Shown here piece by piece: positions 1-9,156 of a DNA stretch of 64,000 nucleotides. Both the position numbers and the translations under genes were made by a program. The DNA is taken from assembly GCF_031844705.1 (NCBI RefSeq), contig NZ_CP134609.1:2108001-2172000 (forward strand), given 5' to 3'. Below the pieces are notes generated by a model. It was not told where the DNA came from. It searched no databases and saw only the letters and a program-made list of their open reading frames with translations. Origin of the DNA: Streptomyces sp. ITFR-16 (GTDB lineage: Bacteria; Actinomycetota; Actinomycetes; Streptomycetales; Streptomycetaceae). Numbering within the stretch: the first letter of the stretch is position 1; each line of letters opens with the position of its first letter.

Positions 1-1
1 C

Positions 2-1756
2 GCTCTGCCGCCCGCACCCACCCCTCAGGCGCCGCAAGCGCCTCAGGCACCTCAGGCGCCCCAGCCGCAGGCCCAGTGGCCCGCGCAGCAGCAGGGCGCT
101 CTGCCCCCGGCCGTGCCGCAGCAGCACGCGCAGCCCCAGCCGCAGGCCGGGTACGGCTTCCCCCAGCCCGGCCGGCCACAGGCGCAGGGCACTCCGAACC
201 TGCCGGCACAGGTCCAGCCGCAGAACCCGCAGCTGCCCCAGCAACAGCAACACCCCCACCCGCAGCAGCAGTTCCCGCAGCAGCCGCAGCCCCACCCGCA
301 GGGTCAGCCCGTCGACCCCCGGGCCGGGAACTCCTGGCCCACGCCGGTCGCCCATGACCAGCGCGAGCGTTCGGTTCCGGGCGCGCCGATCGGTTACACG
401 GCCGCCGTCGAGCTGTCCTCCGACCGGCTCGTCCGGGGCAAGCAGAAGACGAAGAGCAGCCGCACCCCGTCCGGGGTCTCCCGCTTCAAGCTGGGCGGCA
501 AGAAGGAGGAGGCCGAGCGGCAGCGCAAGCTCCAGCTCATCCGTACTCCGGTGCTCTCCTGCTACCGGATCGCGGTGATCAGCCTCAAGGGCGGCGTCGG
601 CAAGACCACGACGACCACCGCGCTCGGCGCGACCCTGGCCACGGAGCGGCAGGACAAGATCCTCGCCATCGACGCCAACCCGGACGCCGGCACGCTGGGC
701 CGCCGGGTCCGCCGCGAGACCGGGGCGACCATCCGCGACCTGGTCCAGGCGATCCCGCACCTCAACTCGTACATGGACATCCGCCGGTTCACCTCGCAGG
801 CGCCCTCCGGTCTGGAGATCATCGCCAACGACGTGGACCCGGCGGTCTCGACGACCTTCAACGACGAGGACTACCGGCGCGCGATCGACGTGCTCGGCAA
901 GCAGTACCCGATCATCCTCACGGACTCGGGCACCGGGCTCCTCTACAGCGCGATGCGCGGGGTGCTGGACCTCGCCGACCAGCTGATCATCATCTCCACG
1001 CCCTCGGTCGACGGTGCGTCAAGCGCCTCCACCACGCTGGACTGGCTGTCGGCGCACGGCTACGCGGATCTGGTGCAGCGGTCCCTCACGGTCATCTCCG
1101 GGGTCCGCGAGACCGGCAAGATGATCAAGGTCGACGACATCGTGCAGCACTTCCAGACGCGGTGCCGCGGGGTGATCGTGGTGCCGTTCGACGAGCATCT
1201 GGCGGCCGGCGCCGAGGTCGATCTCGACATGATGCGGCCGAAGACCCGGGAGGCGTACTTCCATCTCTCGGCCCTGGTCGCCGAGGACTTCGTGCGCGCC
1301 CAGCAGCAGCAGGGGCTGTGGACGTCGGACGGCTCCAGCCCGCCGCCGCAGTTCGCGCCGCCGCTGCCCGGACAGCAGCAGTACCCGGGGCAGCAGTTCC
1401 AGGGCCAGCAGTACCCGGGCCAGCAGGTGCCGGGCCAGCAGCCTCACGTACCGCAGCAGCCCGGTCAGCCGTATCCGCCGCAGCAGGGGCAGCCGTACGG
1501 CGGCCTGCCGCAGCCCTATCCCGGGCAGCCGGGGGGTCCGGGCGCCGGGCAGAGCTGGCAGCAGCAGCCGCAGCCGGGACAGCCGTTGCCCGGACAGCCG
1601 CAGCCGGGTGCCGGCCAGGCCGGTCCGCCGGCTCAGCCGCACGGCGGAGAAGCAGGTCAGCCCGGACAGCCGACGCCTCCCGAACTGCAGGGTCCGGTAC
1701 CGCCGGCGGGGTGGCAGCAGCAGCCTCCGCAGCCGCCGCCAGCGCCTCAGCAGTAA
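2..1756 (+). CDS. MinD/ParA-like ATPase with Pro/Gln-rich ends (5' partial)
   Basis: The frame is already open at the left edge, so the true start lies upstream. The visible protein has three parts: a Pro/Gln/Ala-rich N-terminal region (about the first 110 codons), a ParA/MinD-type ATPase core, and a second low-complexity tail from about base 1320 with repeated QQYPGQQ-like units. The core carries the deviant Walker A motif [10 protein letters not shown] at bases 587-616 and the switch-like [12 protein letters not shown] after it. Such proteins move or position partners on membranes. In actinomycetes a Pro-rich MinD-like ATPase borders type VII (ESX) secretion loci, the EspI-like arrangement, so this may be the edge of such a locus. 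That is inference, since no other ESX gene is in the window. A terminator hairpin follows. Confidence 0.9.
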   Translation, partial: ALPPAPTPQAPQAPQAPQAPQPQAQWPAQQQGALPPAVPQQHAQPQPQAGYGFPQPGRPQAQGTPNLPAQVQPQNPQLPQQQQHPHPQQQFPQQPQPHPQGQPVDPRAGNSWPTPVAHDQRERSVPGAPIGYTAAVELSSDRLVRGKQKTKSSRTPSGVSRFKLGGKKEEAERQRKLQLIRTPVLSCYRIAVISLKGGVGKTTTTTALGATLATERQDKILAIDANPDAGTLGRRVRRETGATIRDLVQAIPHLNSYMDIRRFTSQAPSGLEIIANDVDPAVSTTFNDEDYRRAIDVLGKQYPIILTDSGTGLLYSAMRGVLDLADQLIIISTPSVDGASSASTTLDWLSAHGYADLVQRSLTVISGVRETGKMIKVDDIVQHFQTRCRGVIVVPFDEHLAAGAEVDLDMMRPKTREAYFHLSALVAEDFVRAQQQQGLWTSDGSSPPPQFAPPLPGQQQYPGQQFQGQQYPGQQVPGQQPHVPQQPGQPYPPQQGQPYGGLPQPYPGQPGGPGAGQSWQQQPQPGQPLPGQPQPGAGQAGPPAQPHGGEAGQPGQPTPPELQGPVPPAGWQQQPPQPPPAPQQ

Positions 1757-1780
1757 GGCGTCAGAGGTCTGAACCAATGA

Positions 1781-1810
1781 GGGTCCGCATCGCCTCCGCG
1801 ATGCGGGCCC
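1781..1810 (+). terminator. Hairpin terminator after the MinD-like gene
   Basis: A 13-base arm at 1781-1793 pairs with 1798-1810 around a 4-base loop, with one G.T wobble. It lies 25 bases after the stop codon, before the promoter of the ABC operon. There is no T run, which is usual in this GC-rich group. Confidence 0.7.
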
Positions 1811-1850
1811 TCCGCGCATTCCCGCAGACCACACGCCGTTTCGGTGACCG

Positions 1851-1880
1851 TTGACGCGGCTCGACCACCGCTGATAAACC
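1851..1880 (+). promoter_or_regulatory. Probable vegetative promoter of the ABC importer operon
   Basis: TTGACG at 1851-1856 is a good -35 element. GATAAA at 1873-1878 (spacer 16) or TAAACC at 1875-1880 (spacer 18) can serve as -10. The site is about 75 bases before the start codon of the binding protein and just downstream of the preceding terminator. Assigned by eye only. Confidence 0.45.
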
Positions 1881-1953
1881 TTCGCTTCACCAGCTGGCGA
1901 ACCACAGATCAACACGCCTTCTCCGTGCGAGTCATGACGCGAGGTCCCTGACC

Positions 1954-3831
1954 ATGGTCGAAAGAGTCCCACCATCCTCCGCCCAGCCACGCTCACGTCT
2001 GCGTGTCCTCCTGGCCTCCGGCGCCGCCGCCCTCGCTCTCGCAGCCGGGTCCGTCGTACCGGGCCTGCCCCTCGGGGCCGCGCCCCAGCAGGCACAGGCC
2101 GCCGACAGCGGCAACAAGACGCTGACCGTCGCGGTCGCGCAGAGCGTCGACTCCCTGAGCCCGTTCCTCGCCCAGCGGCTGCTGAGCACGAGCGTCTCGC
2201 GGCTCATGTACGACTTCCTGACGAACTACGACGCCAAGGACAACCACGCGGTCCCGGGCCTCGCCACCAAGTGGGAGCCGTCCGCCGACAAGCTGACGTG
2301 GACGTACACCATTCGGTCCAACTCCAAGTGGTCGGACGGGCAGCAGGCCACCGCCGAGGACGCGGCCTGGACGTTCAACAAGATCATGACCGATGAGGGC
2401 GCCGCGCAGGCCAACGGCAGCTTCGTCACCAACTTCAAGAAGGTGACGGCTCCCAGCCCCACGAAGCTGGTCATCGAGCTCAAGGAGCCGCAGGCCACCA
2501 TGGCCGCGCTCGACGTCCCGATCGTCCCCAAGCACGTCTGGGAGAAGGTCAAGGACTTCTCGAAGTTCAACAACGACGAGTCGTTCCCCGTCGTGGGCAA
2601 CGGGCCGTTCATCCTGACCGACTACAAGGTCGACCAGTATGTGAAGCTCAAGGCCAACAAGGACTTCTGGCGCGGGGCGCCCAAGTTCGACGAGGTCGTC
2701 TTCAAGACCTACAAGGACCAGGACGCGGCCGTCGCCGCGCTCCGCAAGGGTGAGGTCTCCTTCGTCGCCGGCTCGCCCGCGCTGACGCCCGCTCAGGCGG
2801 CTTCGCTCAAGGGCGACAAGAACATCAAGGTCAACGAGGGCCCCGGCCGCCGCTTCTTCGCGCTGGCCGCCAACCCCGGCGCGCAGACCAAGGACGGCAA
2901 GAAGTTCGGCAACGGCAACAAGGCGCTGCTCGACCAGAAGGTCCGCCAGGCGCTGTTCCTGTCGATCGACCGCAAGACGATCATCGACAAGGTGTTCCAG
3001 GGCCACGCCGTCGAGGGCCAGGGCTACATCCCGCCGCGCTTCTCCGCGTACCAGTGGCAGCCCTCCGCCAGCCAGAGCCTCGGGTACGACCCCGACAAGG
3101 CGGGCAAGCTGCTGGACCAGGCGGGCTACAAGCTCAAGGGCGACCAGCGCGTCGGCAAGGACGGCAAGCCGCTCGACCTGCGCATCCTGTGCCACGCCAC
3201 GGACCCCAACGACAAGGCCGTCGGCAAGTACCTCAAGGAGTGGTGGGGCAAGCTCGGCATCGGCCTGAAGGTCGACTGCCTCGATGACGTCTCGGTGCCC
3301 TGGTACGCCGGTGAGTACGACCTCGCCTTCGACGGCTGGTCCGTCAACCCCGACCCGGACTTCGTCCTCGGCATCCACACCTGCGCCGCCCTGCCGGTGA
3401 AGGCCAAGGAGAGCGCGGCCACGGACAACTTCATCTGCGACAAGACGTACGACGGGCTCTACAAGAAGCAGCTCGCCGAGTACGACCCCGCCAAGCGCGC
3501 GGACATCGTCGGGCAGATGCAGTCGTGGCTGTACGACTCCGGGTACATGAGCGTCATCGCGTACCCCAACGCGGTCGAGGCCTACCGCACCGACCAGATC
3601 AAGTCCATCACGACCATGCCCGAGGCGGCCGGCAACATCTACGGCCAGGACGGCTACTGGAGCTGGTGGTCGGCGGTCCCGGCGGCCGGCAGCGGTGACA
3701 CGGACGGCGGAAGCGACTCCGGCTCCTCCACCGGTGTGATCATCGGCATCGTCGTCGCGGTCGTGGTCCTCGCAGGTGGCGGATTCCTCCTCTCGCGGCG
3801 CCGCCGCACCACCGCGGACGATCGCGAGTAG
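1954..3831 (+). CDS. ABC transporter family-5 substrate-binding protein, C-terminally anchored
   Basis: This 625-residue protein is the extracellular solute-binding component (SBP_bac_5 family) of a peptide/nickel-type importer. A Sec signal peptide occupies residues 1 to about 49, with a probable cut after AQA. The domain begins at KTLTVAVAQSVDSLSPF and includes the family-typical GNGPFILTDYK. There is no lipobox Cys. Instead the C-terminus has a Gly/Ser spacer, one hydrophobic helix (GVIIGIVVAVVVLAGGGFLL) and an RRRR stop-transfer tail, so the protein is probably held by its C-terminal helix. Most Gram-positive binding proteins are N-terminal lipoproteins, so this is unusual. It is the first gene of a five-gene operon. 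The ligand cannot be read from the sequence. Confidence 0.92.
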   Translation: MVERVPPSSAQPRSRLRVLLASGAAALALAAGSVVPGLPLGAAPQQAQAADSGNKTLTVAVAQSVDSLSPFLAQRLLSTSVSRLMYDFLTNYDAKDNHAVPGLATKWEPSADKLTWTYTIRSNSKWSDGQQATAEDAAWTFNKIMTDEGAAQANGSFVTNFKKVTAPSPTKLVIELKEPQATMAALDVPIVPKHVWEKVKDFSKFNNDESFPVVGNGPFILTDYKVDQYVKLKANKDFWRGAPKFDEVVFKTYKDQDAAVAALRKGEVSFVAGSPALTPAQAASLKGDKNIKVNEGPGRRFFALAANPGAQTKDGKKFGNGNKALLDQKVRQALFLSIDRKTIIDKVFQGHAVEGQGYIPPRFSAYQWQPSASQSLGYDPDKAGKLLDQAGYKLKGDQRVGKDGKPLDLRILCHATDPNDKAVGKYLKEWWGKLGIGLKVDCLDDVSVPWYAGEYDLAFDGWSVNPDPDFVLGIHTCAALPVKAKESAATDNFICDKTYDGLYKKQLAEYDPAKRADIVGQMQSWLYDSGYMSVIAYPNAVEAYRTDQIKSITTMPEAAGNIYGQDGYWSWWSAVPAAGSGDTDGGSDSGSSTGVIIGIVVAVVVLAGGGFLLSRRRRTTADDRE

Positions 3832-3851
3832 GTTCTCGCACGGGATGAGAA

Positions 3852-3896
3852 GGACCGGCCGGCGCGGGCGCGGCAACGGCCCGCGCCGGCCGGTCC
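3852..3896 (+). terminator. Strong intra-operon hairpin (attenuator-like)
   Basis: A perfect 18-bp GC-rich stem pairs 3852-3869 with 3879-3896 around a 9-base loop. It lies between the binding-protein gene and the first permease gene. It could cut most transcripts after the binding protein, or protect that mRNA's 3' end, giving more binding protein than permease, as is common in ABC operons. Confidence 0.7.
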
Positions 3897-3929
3897 CTCC
3901 AAGCGCACCACGAGTAACGAGAGTTCCCC

Positions 3930-5015
3930 ATGACAGCTGACAGCACTCCGGCGCTCGTGAAACAGGCGGATGCGGACACGGACGGTCCGGCACCCGCCGG
4001 GCCTCCGGCCGCCCGCGGCCCACGGGCGCGCAACACCAAGGCCTATCTGAAGTACGTGGCCGCCAAGATCGCGGGCGCCGTCGTCTCGCTGTTCGCGGTC
4101 CTGGTCACGAGTTTCTTCCTCTTCCGGCTCATTCCCAGCGACCCGGTCAAGCAGATGACCGGCGGACGCCGGGTCTCGGCCGAACAACTCGAGTCGCTGC
4201 GCCATCAGTTCGGTCTCGACCAGCCGATGTGGAAGCAGTTCACCGACTATGTGGGCGACGCCCTGACCGGTGACTTCGGCACCTCCTTCGCCTACCACGC
4301 ACCGGTCGTCGACAAGATCGTCGAGAAGCTCCCCGCGACTCTGCTGCTCACCGGCACCGCCTATGTCCTGTACAGCGTGCTCGGCATCTGGCTCGGCACC
4401 CGTACCGCCTGGCGCAACGGCTCGGCGAGCGACCGCTTCAACACCGCGCTGGCGCTCACCCTCTACTCGGTGCCCTCCTTCTGGCTGGGCCTGCTCCTGA
4501 TCATCGTCTTCTCGGTGGGCGTCGGCCCGATCCCCGGGATGTTCCCGACGGGCGGGATGTCGTCGACCGACGACGGGAGCGGCCTCGCCCACGTCATCGA
4601 CGTGGCGCACCACATGGTGCTGCCGGTCATCACCCTGGTCGCGGTCGGCTATGCGCAGACCCTGCTGGTGATGCGCTCCTCGCTGCTGGACGAGATGGGC
4701 AGCGACTACCTGACGACAGCCCGCGCCAAGGGGCTGCGGGACGACGCGGTACGCCGCAGGCACGCCGTCCCCAACGCGATGCTGCCCACGTTCACGCTGA
4801 TGTTCGTCAACCTCGGGCATGTGGTCGCGGGGCAGATCCTGGTCGAGACGGTGTTCTCCTGGCCGGGCCTCGGCTCCCTCTTCTACCAGGGCCTGTCCAC
4901 CCCCGACCTTCCGCTCGTACAAGGGCTGTTCTTCGTCTTCGCCACCGCGGTGATCCTGGCGAACACCCTGGCCGATGTGCTGTATCCGCTGCTCGATCCC
5001 CGGGTGGGCCGATGA
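3930..5015 (+). CDS. ABC transporter permease, DppB/OppB type
   Basis: This 361-residue inner-membrane permease belongs to the BPD_transp_1 family. After a hydrophilic Pro/Ala-rich N-terminus of about 45 residues comes the family N-terminal helix (IAGAVVSLFAVLVTSFFLF) and the hallmark FRLIPSDPVKQMTGG. Further helices follow, then the EAA loop that contacts the ATPases (DYLTTARAKGLRDDAVRRRH, followed by AVPNAMLP). The C-terminus has the conserved ETVFSWPGLGSLFYQG. The stop codon overlaps the next start by 4 bases (ATGA), so the two permeases are translationally coupled and should form a heterodimer. Confidence 0.94.
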   Translation: MTADSTPALVKQADADTDGPAPAGPPAARGPRARNTKAYLKYVAAKIAGAVVSLFAVLVTSFFLFRLIPSDPVKQMTGGRRVSAEQLESLRHQFGLDQPMWKQFTDYVGDALTGDFGTSFAYHAPVVDKIVEKLPATLLLTGTAYVLYSVLGIWLGTRTAWRNGSASDRFNTALALTLYSVPSFWLGLLLIIVFSVGVGPIPGMFPTGGMSSTDDGSGLAHVIDVAHHMVLPVITLVAVGYAQTLLVMRSSLLDEMGSDYLTTARAKGLRDDAVRRRHAVPNAMLPTFTLMFVNLGHVVAGQILVETVFSWPGLGSLFYQGLSTPDLPLVQGLFFVFATAVILANTLADVLYPLLDPRVGR

Positions 5016-5950
5016 CCACGACCGATTCCATGCCCACCGGGACACAGACCGGACCGGCCAGGAGCGCCCGCGCGCTGGCCAGGGCCCGTAAGCGCCGTTC
5101 GCTGGCCCGCTTCTGGCGGGAGTACCGCAGGCACAGGGGCGGCCTGTGGGGCCTGGCCTGCCTCGTGCTCATCGCGGTGATCGCACTGGCCGCGCCGCAG
5201 CTGGTCGGCGCCGACTCGCAGAGTGTGACCACGGCACCGGGCGGCGCGCTGGAGTCGCCGAGCGGCGAGTTCCCGCTCGGCACCGACCAGTTCGGGCGCA
5301 GCGTGCTGGCCCTGCTGGTGTGGGGCGCGCGCGTCTCGCTCACCGTGGGGCTGCTCGCGGCGTTCCTCTGCGTCGCCATCGGCACGGTCGTCGGGATCGT
5401 CGCCGGTCACTTCCGGGGCTGGTACTCCACGGTCCTGATGCGCGTCACCGACTGGTTCCTGGTGATGCCGACCCTGGTGCTGGCCATCGCCCTCGCCACG
5501 GTGATGGACCGCTCCCTGTGGACCATCATCATCGCGATCGGCGTCACGACCTGGCCGACCACGGCCCGGCTGGTGCGGGCGCAGACCCTGGCGGTCGAGT
5601 CCCGCCCGTACATCGAGCGGGCCCGCGCGCTGGGCGGCGGCCACGGCCACATCATGCTCCGGCACGTCCTGCCGAACGTGATGCCGCTGGTCCTCGCGCA
5701 GACCACCCTGGTGATCTCCAGCGCGATCCTGACGGAAGCCACCCTGGCCTTCCTCGGCCTGGGCGACCCGACCATCACCTCCTGGGGCAGCATGCTCCAG
5801 GACGCCCGTGCCGCGGGCGCCGTGAGCGCAGGCGACTGGTGGTACCTGGCGCCGCCCGGTATCGCCATCGCGCTGGTGGCCCTGGCGTTCACACTGTGCG
5901 GCCGCGCCATCGAGTCCGTCCTCAATCCCAAGCTGGGGGTGGCCCGTTGA
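5012..5950 (+). CDS. ABC transporter permease, DppC/OppC type
   Basis: This 312-residue partner permease has a positively charged N-terminus and then the OppC-type N-terminal helix (GLWGLACLVLIAVIALAAP). It carries the characteristic FPLGTDQFGRSVLALLVWGA of DppC/OppC proteins and the EAA loop (RPYIERARALGGGHGHIML, followed by RHVLPNVMP). The C-terminal segment includes EATLAFLGLGDPTITSWGSM, also typical. It overlaps the upstream permease by 4 bases and the downstream ATPase start (TTG) by 4 bases. Together with the other four genes it encodes a complete importer. Confidence 0.94.
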   Translation: MTTTDSMPTGTQTGPARSARALARARKRRSLARFWREYRRHRGGLWGLACLVLIAVIALAAPQLVGADSQSVTTAPGGALESPSGEFPLGTDQFGRSVLALLVWGARVSLTVGLLAAFLCVAIGTVVGIVAGHFRGWYSTVLMRVTDWFLVMPTLVLAIALATVMDRSLWTIIIAIGVTTWPTTARLVRAQTLAVESRPYIERARALGGGHGHIMLRHVLPNVMPLVLAQTTLVISSAILTEATLAFLGLGDPTITSWGSMLQDARAAGAVSAGDWWYLAPPGIAIALVALAFTLCGRAIESVLNPKLGVAR

Positions 5951-6975
5951 GCACGACGAGCATCCGCAAGACGCCTCTTCTCCAGGTACGCGACCTGACG
6001 GTGACGTACGCCGGCGGGGCGCAGGCCGTCCGGGGGGTGAACCTGGAGGTCGAGGCGGGCCGCAAGCTCGGCATCGCCGGGGAGTCCGGCTGCGGGAAGT
6101 CGACGCTGGCGCTCGCGCTGCTGCGGCTGCTGCCGGCCGGCACGAAGGTCACCGGCGAGATCCTGCTGAACGGCGAGGACGTCCTCGCCATGAAGTGGGG
6201 CCAGGTCAGGGCCGTGCGCTGGGCGGGCGCCTCGATCGTCTTCCAGGGCGCCATGCACTCGCTGAACGCGGTGCACCGCATCGGGGACCAGATCGCCGAA
6301 CCGATCCTGCTGCACAAGAAGGTCACCCAGGCCGCCGCGCGCAAGCGGGCCGGTGAGCTGCTGGAGCAGGTGGGACTGCCCGCCGCCCGGGCCGACGCCT
6401 ATCCGCACGAGCTCTCCGGCGGGCAGCGGCAGCGCGTGATGATCGCGATGGCGCTCGCCTGCGATCCGGGACTGATCATCGCCGACGAGCCGACGACGGC
6501 CCTCGACGTCATGATCCAGGCCCAGATCCTGCGGCTGATCGAGCGGCTGGTCGCCGACCAGGACCTCGGTCTGATCATGATCAGCCATGACCTCGCGGTG
6601 CTGTCCGACACCTGTGACCGGCTCGCCGTGATGTACGCGGGCCGGGTCGTCGAGCAGGGCCCGGCGTCCGAGGTCTACGAGAGCGCGCACCACCCGTACA
6701 GCAAGGCCCTGTCGGGCGCCTTCCCGCGCATCGGGGACCCGGCCTCCCGGTTCGCACCGCGCGGGCTGCCCGGCGATCCGCCCGACCCCTCGGCCCTGCC
6801 GGCCGGCTGCACCTTCCACCCGCGCTGCGCGCTGTCCCTGGACTCCTGTGCCACACAGGACCAGGAGCTGCGTGACGCGGGTCCTGGACGGCAGGCCGCG
6901 TGTGTGCTGGTGGGTCCGGACGGGGCCGCGGCCCCGGTCCTGCCGGGCGCCGAGGAAGCAAGGAGCACTTCATGA
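5947..6975 (+). CDS. Oligopeptide/dipeptide ABC transporter ATPase, DppD type
   Basis: I take the TTG at 5947 as start because it overlaps the permease stop and the encoded protein begins directly with the ABC domain. An open frame extends further upstream, but there it is a shadow of the permease gene. The 342-residue product has Walker A GESGCGKST, the Q-loop region IVFQGAMHSLN, signature LSGGQRQR, Walker B LIIADEPTTALD and the switch His in MISHDLAVL. The C-terminal oligopeptide-type domain includes GCTFHPRCALS with clustered Cys residues, as in DppD/OppD proteins. It should pair with the following ATPase as a heterodimer at the cytoplasmic face. Confidence 0.93.
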   Translation: MSTTSIRKTPLLQVRDLTVTYAGGAQAVRGVNLEVEAGRKLGIAGESGCGKSTLALALLRLLPAGTKVTGEILLNGEDVLAMKWGQVRAVRWAGASIVFQGAMHSLNAVHRIGDQIAEPILLHKKVTQAAARKRAGELLEQVGLPAARADAYPHELSGGQRQRVMIAMALACDPGLIIADEPTTALDVMIQAQILRLIERLVADQDLGLIMISHDLAVLSDTCDRLAVMYAGRVVEQGPASEVYESAHHPYSKALSGAFPRIGDPASRFAPRGLPGDPPDPSALPAGCTFHPRCALSLDSCATQDQELRDAGPGRQAACVLVGPDGAAAPVLPGAEEARSTS

Positions 6976-7967
6976 CCAGCACCGCGGACCTGCTCAACGC
7001 GCAGGGCCTTCAGGTCACGTTCCCCGGCAGGCACGGGGCCGACCCGGCGCGTGCCGTGGACGGGGTCGATCTCGACATCCGGCCGGGCGAGATCGTCGCC
7101 CTGGTCGGGGAGTCGGGGTGCGGCAAGACGACGCTGGCCCGTTCGCTGCTGGGCCTGGTCCCGCCGACGGCCGGGCAGGTCACCTTCGGCGGCAAGCCGC
7201 TGGACTACGGCAGCCGGGCGCTCAAGGCGTACCGCAAGCGGGTCCAGCTGGTCCTCCAGGACCCCAGCGGCTCGCTCAACCCGCGCCACACGGTGTACGA
7301 CGCGGTCGCCGAGGGACTGCGCATCCACGGGTACGCGGGCGACGAGCGGGAGGCGGTCTCCGGTGCGCTGTCCCGGGCCGGGCTGCGGCCCCCGGAGCGG
7401 TTCTTCCTGCGCTACCCGCACGAGCTGTCGGGCGGCCAGCGCCAGCGCGTCGTCATCGCGGGCGCCCTCGTCCTCGAGCCCGAGCTGATCGTGGCCGACG
7501 AGCCGGTGGCCTCGCTGGACGCGTCGGTGCGCGGCGAGATCCTGGCGCTGCTGCTGCGGCTGCGCGACGAGCTGGGCCTGTCCGCGCTCGTGGTGACGCA
7601 CGACCTCGGTCTGGCGTGGAACATCGCGGACCGGGTGGCCGTGATGTATCTCGGCCGGATCGTGGAGACGGGGGACGTCGAGCAGATCCTGACGGCCCCG
7701 CAGCATCCGTACACCCAGGCCCTGTTGTCGGTGCTGCCGGAGGCGGACGGCGATCCGGTGGTGCTGACCGGGGAGCCGCCGGACCCGTCCAGGGTGCCGT
7801 CCGGCTGCCGCTTCCATGTGCGCTGCCAGGTGCTGGCCTCGGGCGAGGCGGAGCGGGCGGGCGTCGCGGACGCGTGCCGTACGAAGGATCTGCCGGTGCT
7901 GTCGGGCGGCGGCGAGACCCAGGTGGCGTGCCACTGGGCCGGGGCCTCGGTGGCCGCCCGGTCGTAG
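6972..7967 (+). CDS. Oligopeptide/dipeptide ABC transporter ATPase, DppF type
   Basis: The start at 6972 overlaps the previous stop (ATGA) and has AGGAGC 11 bases upstream. The 331-residue protein has Walker A GESGCGKTT, Q-loop QLVLQDPSGSLNPRHTV, signature LSGGQRQR, Walker B LIVADEPVASLD and switch His VVTHDLGLAWN. The C-terminal domain repeats the GCRFHVRC Cys cluster of the family. It is the last gene of the importer operon and is followed by a bidirectional terminator shared with the convergent XdhC-family gene. Confidence 0.93.
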   Translation: MTSTADLLNAQGLQVTFPGRHGADPARAVDGVDLDIRPGEIVALVGESGCGKTTLARSLLGLVPPTAGQVTFGGKPLDYGSRALKAYRKRVQLVLQDPSGSLNPRHTVYDAVAEGLRIHGYAGDEREAVSGALSRAGLRPPERFFLRYPHELSGGQRQRVVIAGALVLEPELIVADEPVASLDASVRGEILALLLRLRDELGLSALVVTHDLGLAWNIADRVAVMYLGRIVETGDVEQILTAPQHPYTQALLSVLPEADGDPVVLTGEPPDPSRVPSGCRFHVRCQVLASGEAERAGVADACRTKDLPVLSGGGETQVACHWAGASVAARS

Positions 7968-7979
7968 CGCGACGAAGGC

Positions 7980-8008
7980 GGGCGGGTCCCCGCTCCGGGG
8001 GCCCGCCC
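7980..8008. terminator. Bidirectional terminator between convergent genes
   Basis: A 12-bp stem (7980-7991 with 7997-8008, one G.T pair, 5-base loop) fills almost the whole 42-base gap between the ABC ATPase gene and the stop of the XdhC-family gene on the other strand. Confidence 0.8.
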
Positions 8009-8009
8009 G

Positions 8010-9116
8010 TCACCGCTGTCCGTGGTGGATCGTGCCCGTCAGCTCGCCGAGCGGCCGACCGGTGCCGCCCCAGCGGTGCTGGATGATCTCCGCCGCGATC
8101 GAGACGGCCGTCTCCTCCGGTGTACGGGCCCCGAGGTCGAGCCCGACCGGTGAGGCGAGCCGCGCGAGGTCCGCCTCGCTCACCCCCTCCTCCCGCAGCC
8201 GTGCGGTCCGCTCCAGGTGGGTGCGCCGGCTGCCCATCACCCCGATGTACGCGGCCGGGGTGCGCAGGGCCGCGAGGAGCAGCGGCACGTCGAACTTCGG
8301 GTCGTGCGTGAGGACGCAGATGACGGTGCGGGCGTCGACGTCCGTGCCGGAGAGATAGGTGTGCGGCCAGGCGCGGACGACCTCGTCGGCGGTGGGGAAC
8401 CGCTCCCGGGTCGCGAACGCCGGACGCGCGTCGCACACGGTGACCCGGTAGCCGAGGAACGATCCCATGCGGGCGGTGGCTGCCGCGTGGTCGATGGCGC
8501 CGAAGACGAGCATGCGGGGCGGTGGCGCGTACGTCTGGAGGAAGACGGACACCTCCTGCATGCGGCGCTCGCCGTGCCTCCCGTACCACTGGCGGCCGGT
8601 CGCGCCCTGGGCGAGGAGGCCGCGGGCGTCGTCGGTCACGGCCGCGTCAAGGCCCTCGTCGCCGAGGGTCCCCCGGGTGTCCGCCGCCCGGACCACCAGC
8701 CGGGCCCCGGCCGCTCCCGCGCCGGGCAGCAGGGTGGCGACGGCGACGGGTTCGCCGCGGGCGACGGACTCGGTGACCTCGTGGAGCCGGTCGCGGTCGG
8801 CCTCGGCGGTGAAGGGGGCGACCAGGACGTCGATCGTGCCGCCGCACGTCAGGCCGACGCCGAACGCCTCGTCGTCGCTGATCCCGTACGACTGGAGCTG
8901 CGGGGTCCCGGAGGCGAGGACCTCGCCGGCCGCCTCGTACACCGCGCCCTCGACGCAGCCTCCGGAGACGCTGCCGGCCACCGTTCCGTCGGCGGTCACG
9001 GCCATGGTGGCGCCGGGCGCGCGCGGAGCGCTGCCCCGGACGGAGACGACGGTAGCCAGGGCGAAGGGGGTGCCGGCCTGATGCCAGGCGCGCAGTTCCG
9101 CGAGCAGTTCGCGCAC
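8010..9116 (-). CDS. XdhC/CoxI family molybdenum-cofactor maturation protein
   Basis: This 368-residue protein starts with GTG at 9116, with GGAGG about 9 bases upstream. The N-terminal XdhC/CoxI domain shows VVSVRGSAPRAPGATMAV, GSVSGGCVEGAVYEAA and LTCGGTIDVLV, which are typical. The C-terminal Rossmann domain begins at MLVFGAIDHAAATARMG and ends with YIGVMGSRRTHLER. Family members bind molybdenum cofactor and help insert its sulfurated form into xanthine dehydrogenase or related hydroxylases. No such dehydrogenase gene is in the window, so its client is elsewhere. The usual GGGxxA-type nucleotide loop is here GAIDHA, a slight deviation. It is separated by 40 bases from ribF on the same strand. 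Confidence 0.88.
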   Translation of the reverse strand: MRELLAELRAWHQAGTPFALATVVSVRGSAPRAPGATMAVTADGTVAGSVSGGCVEGAVYEAAGEVLASGTPQLQSYGISDDEAFGVGLTCGGTIDVLVAPFTAEADRDRLHEVTESVARGEPVAVATLLPGAGAAGARLVVRAADTRGTLGDEGLDAAVTDDARGLLAQGATGRQWYGRHGERRMQEVSVFLQTYAPPPRMLVFGAIDHAAATARMGSFLGYRVTVCDARPAFATRERFPTADEVVRAWPHTYLSGTDVDARTVICVLTHDPKFDVPLLLAALRTPAAYIGVMGSRRTHLERTARLREEGVSEADLARLASPVGLDLGARTPEETAVSIAAEIIQHRWGGTGRPLGELTGTIHHGQR

Positions 9117-9156
9117 GGTTCGGGCCTCCTCGGGTGGTGCGGCCCCCCTCGGTGGC

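Noticed and set aside
1320..1750. Direct repeats of a CAGCAGTACCCGGGCCAG-like unit
   Set aside because: They are in-frame codons for the QQYPGQQ-type tail of the MinD-like ATPase, not an intergenic repeat.
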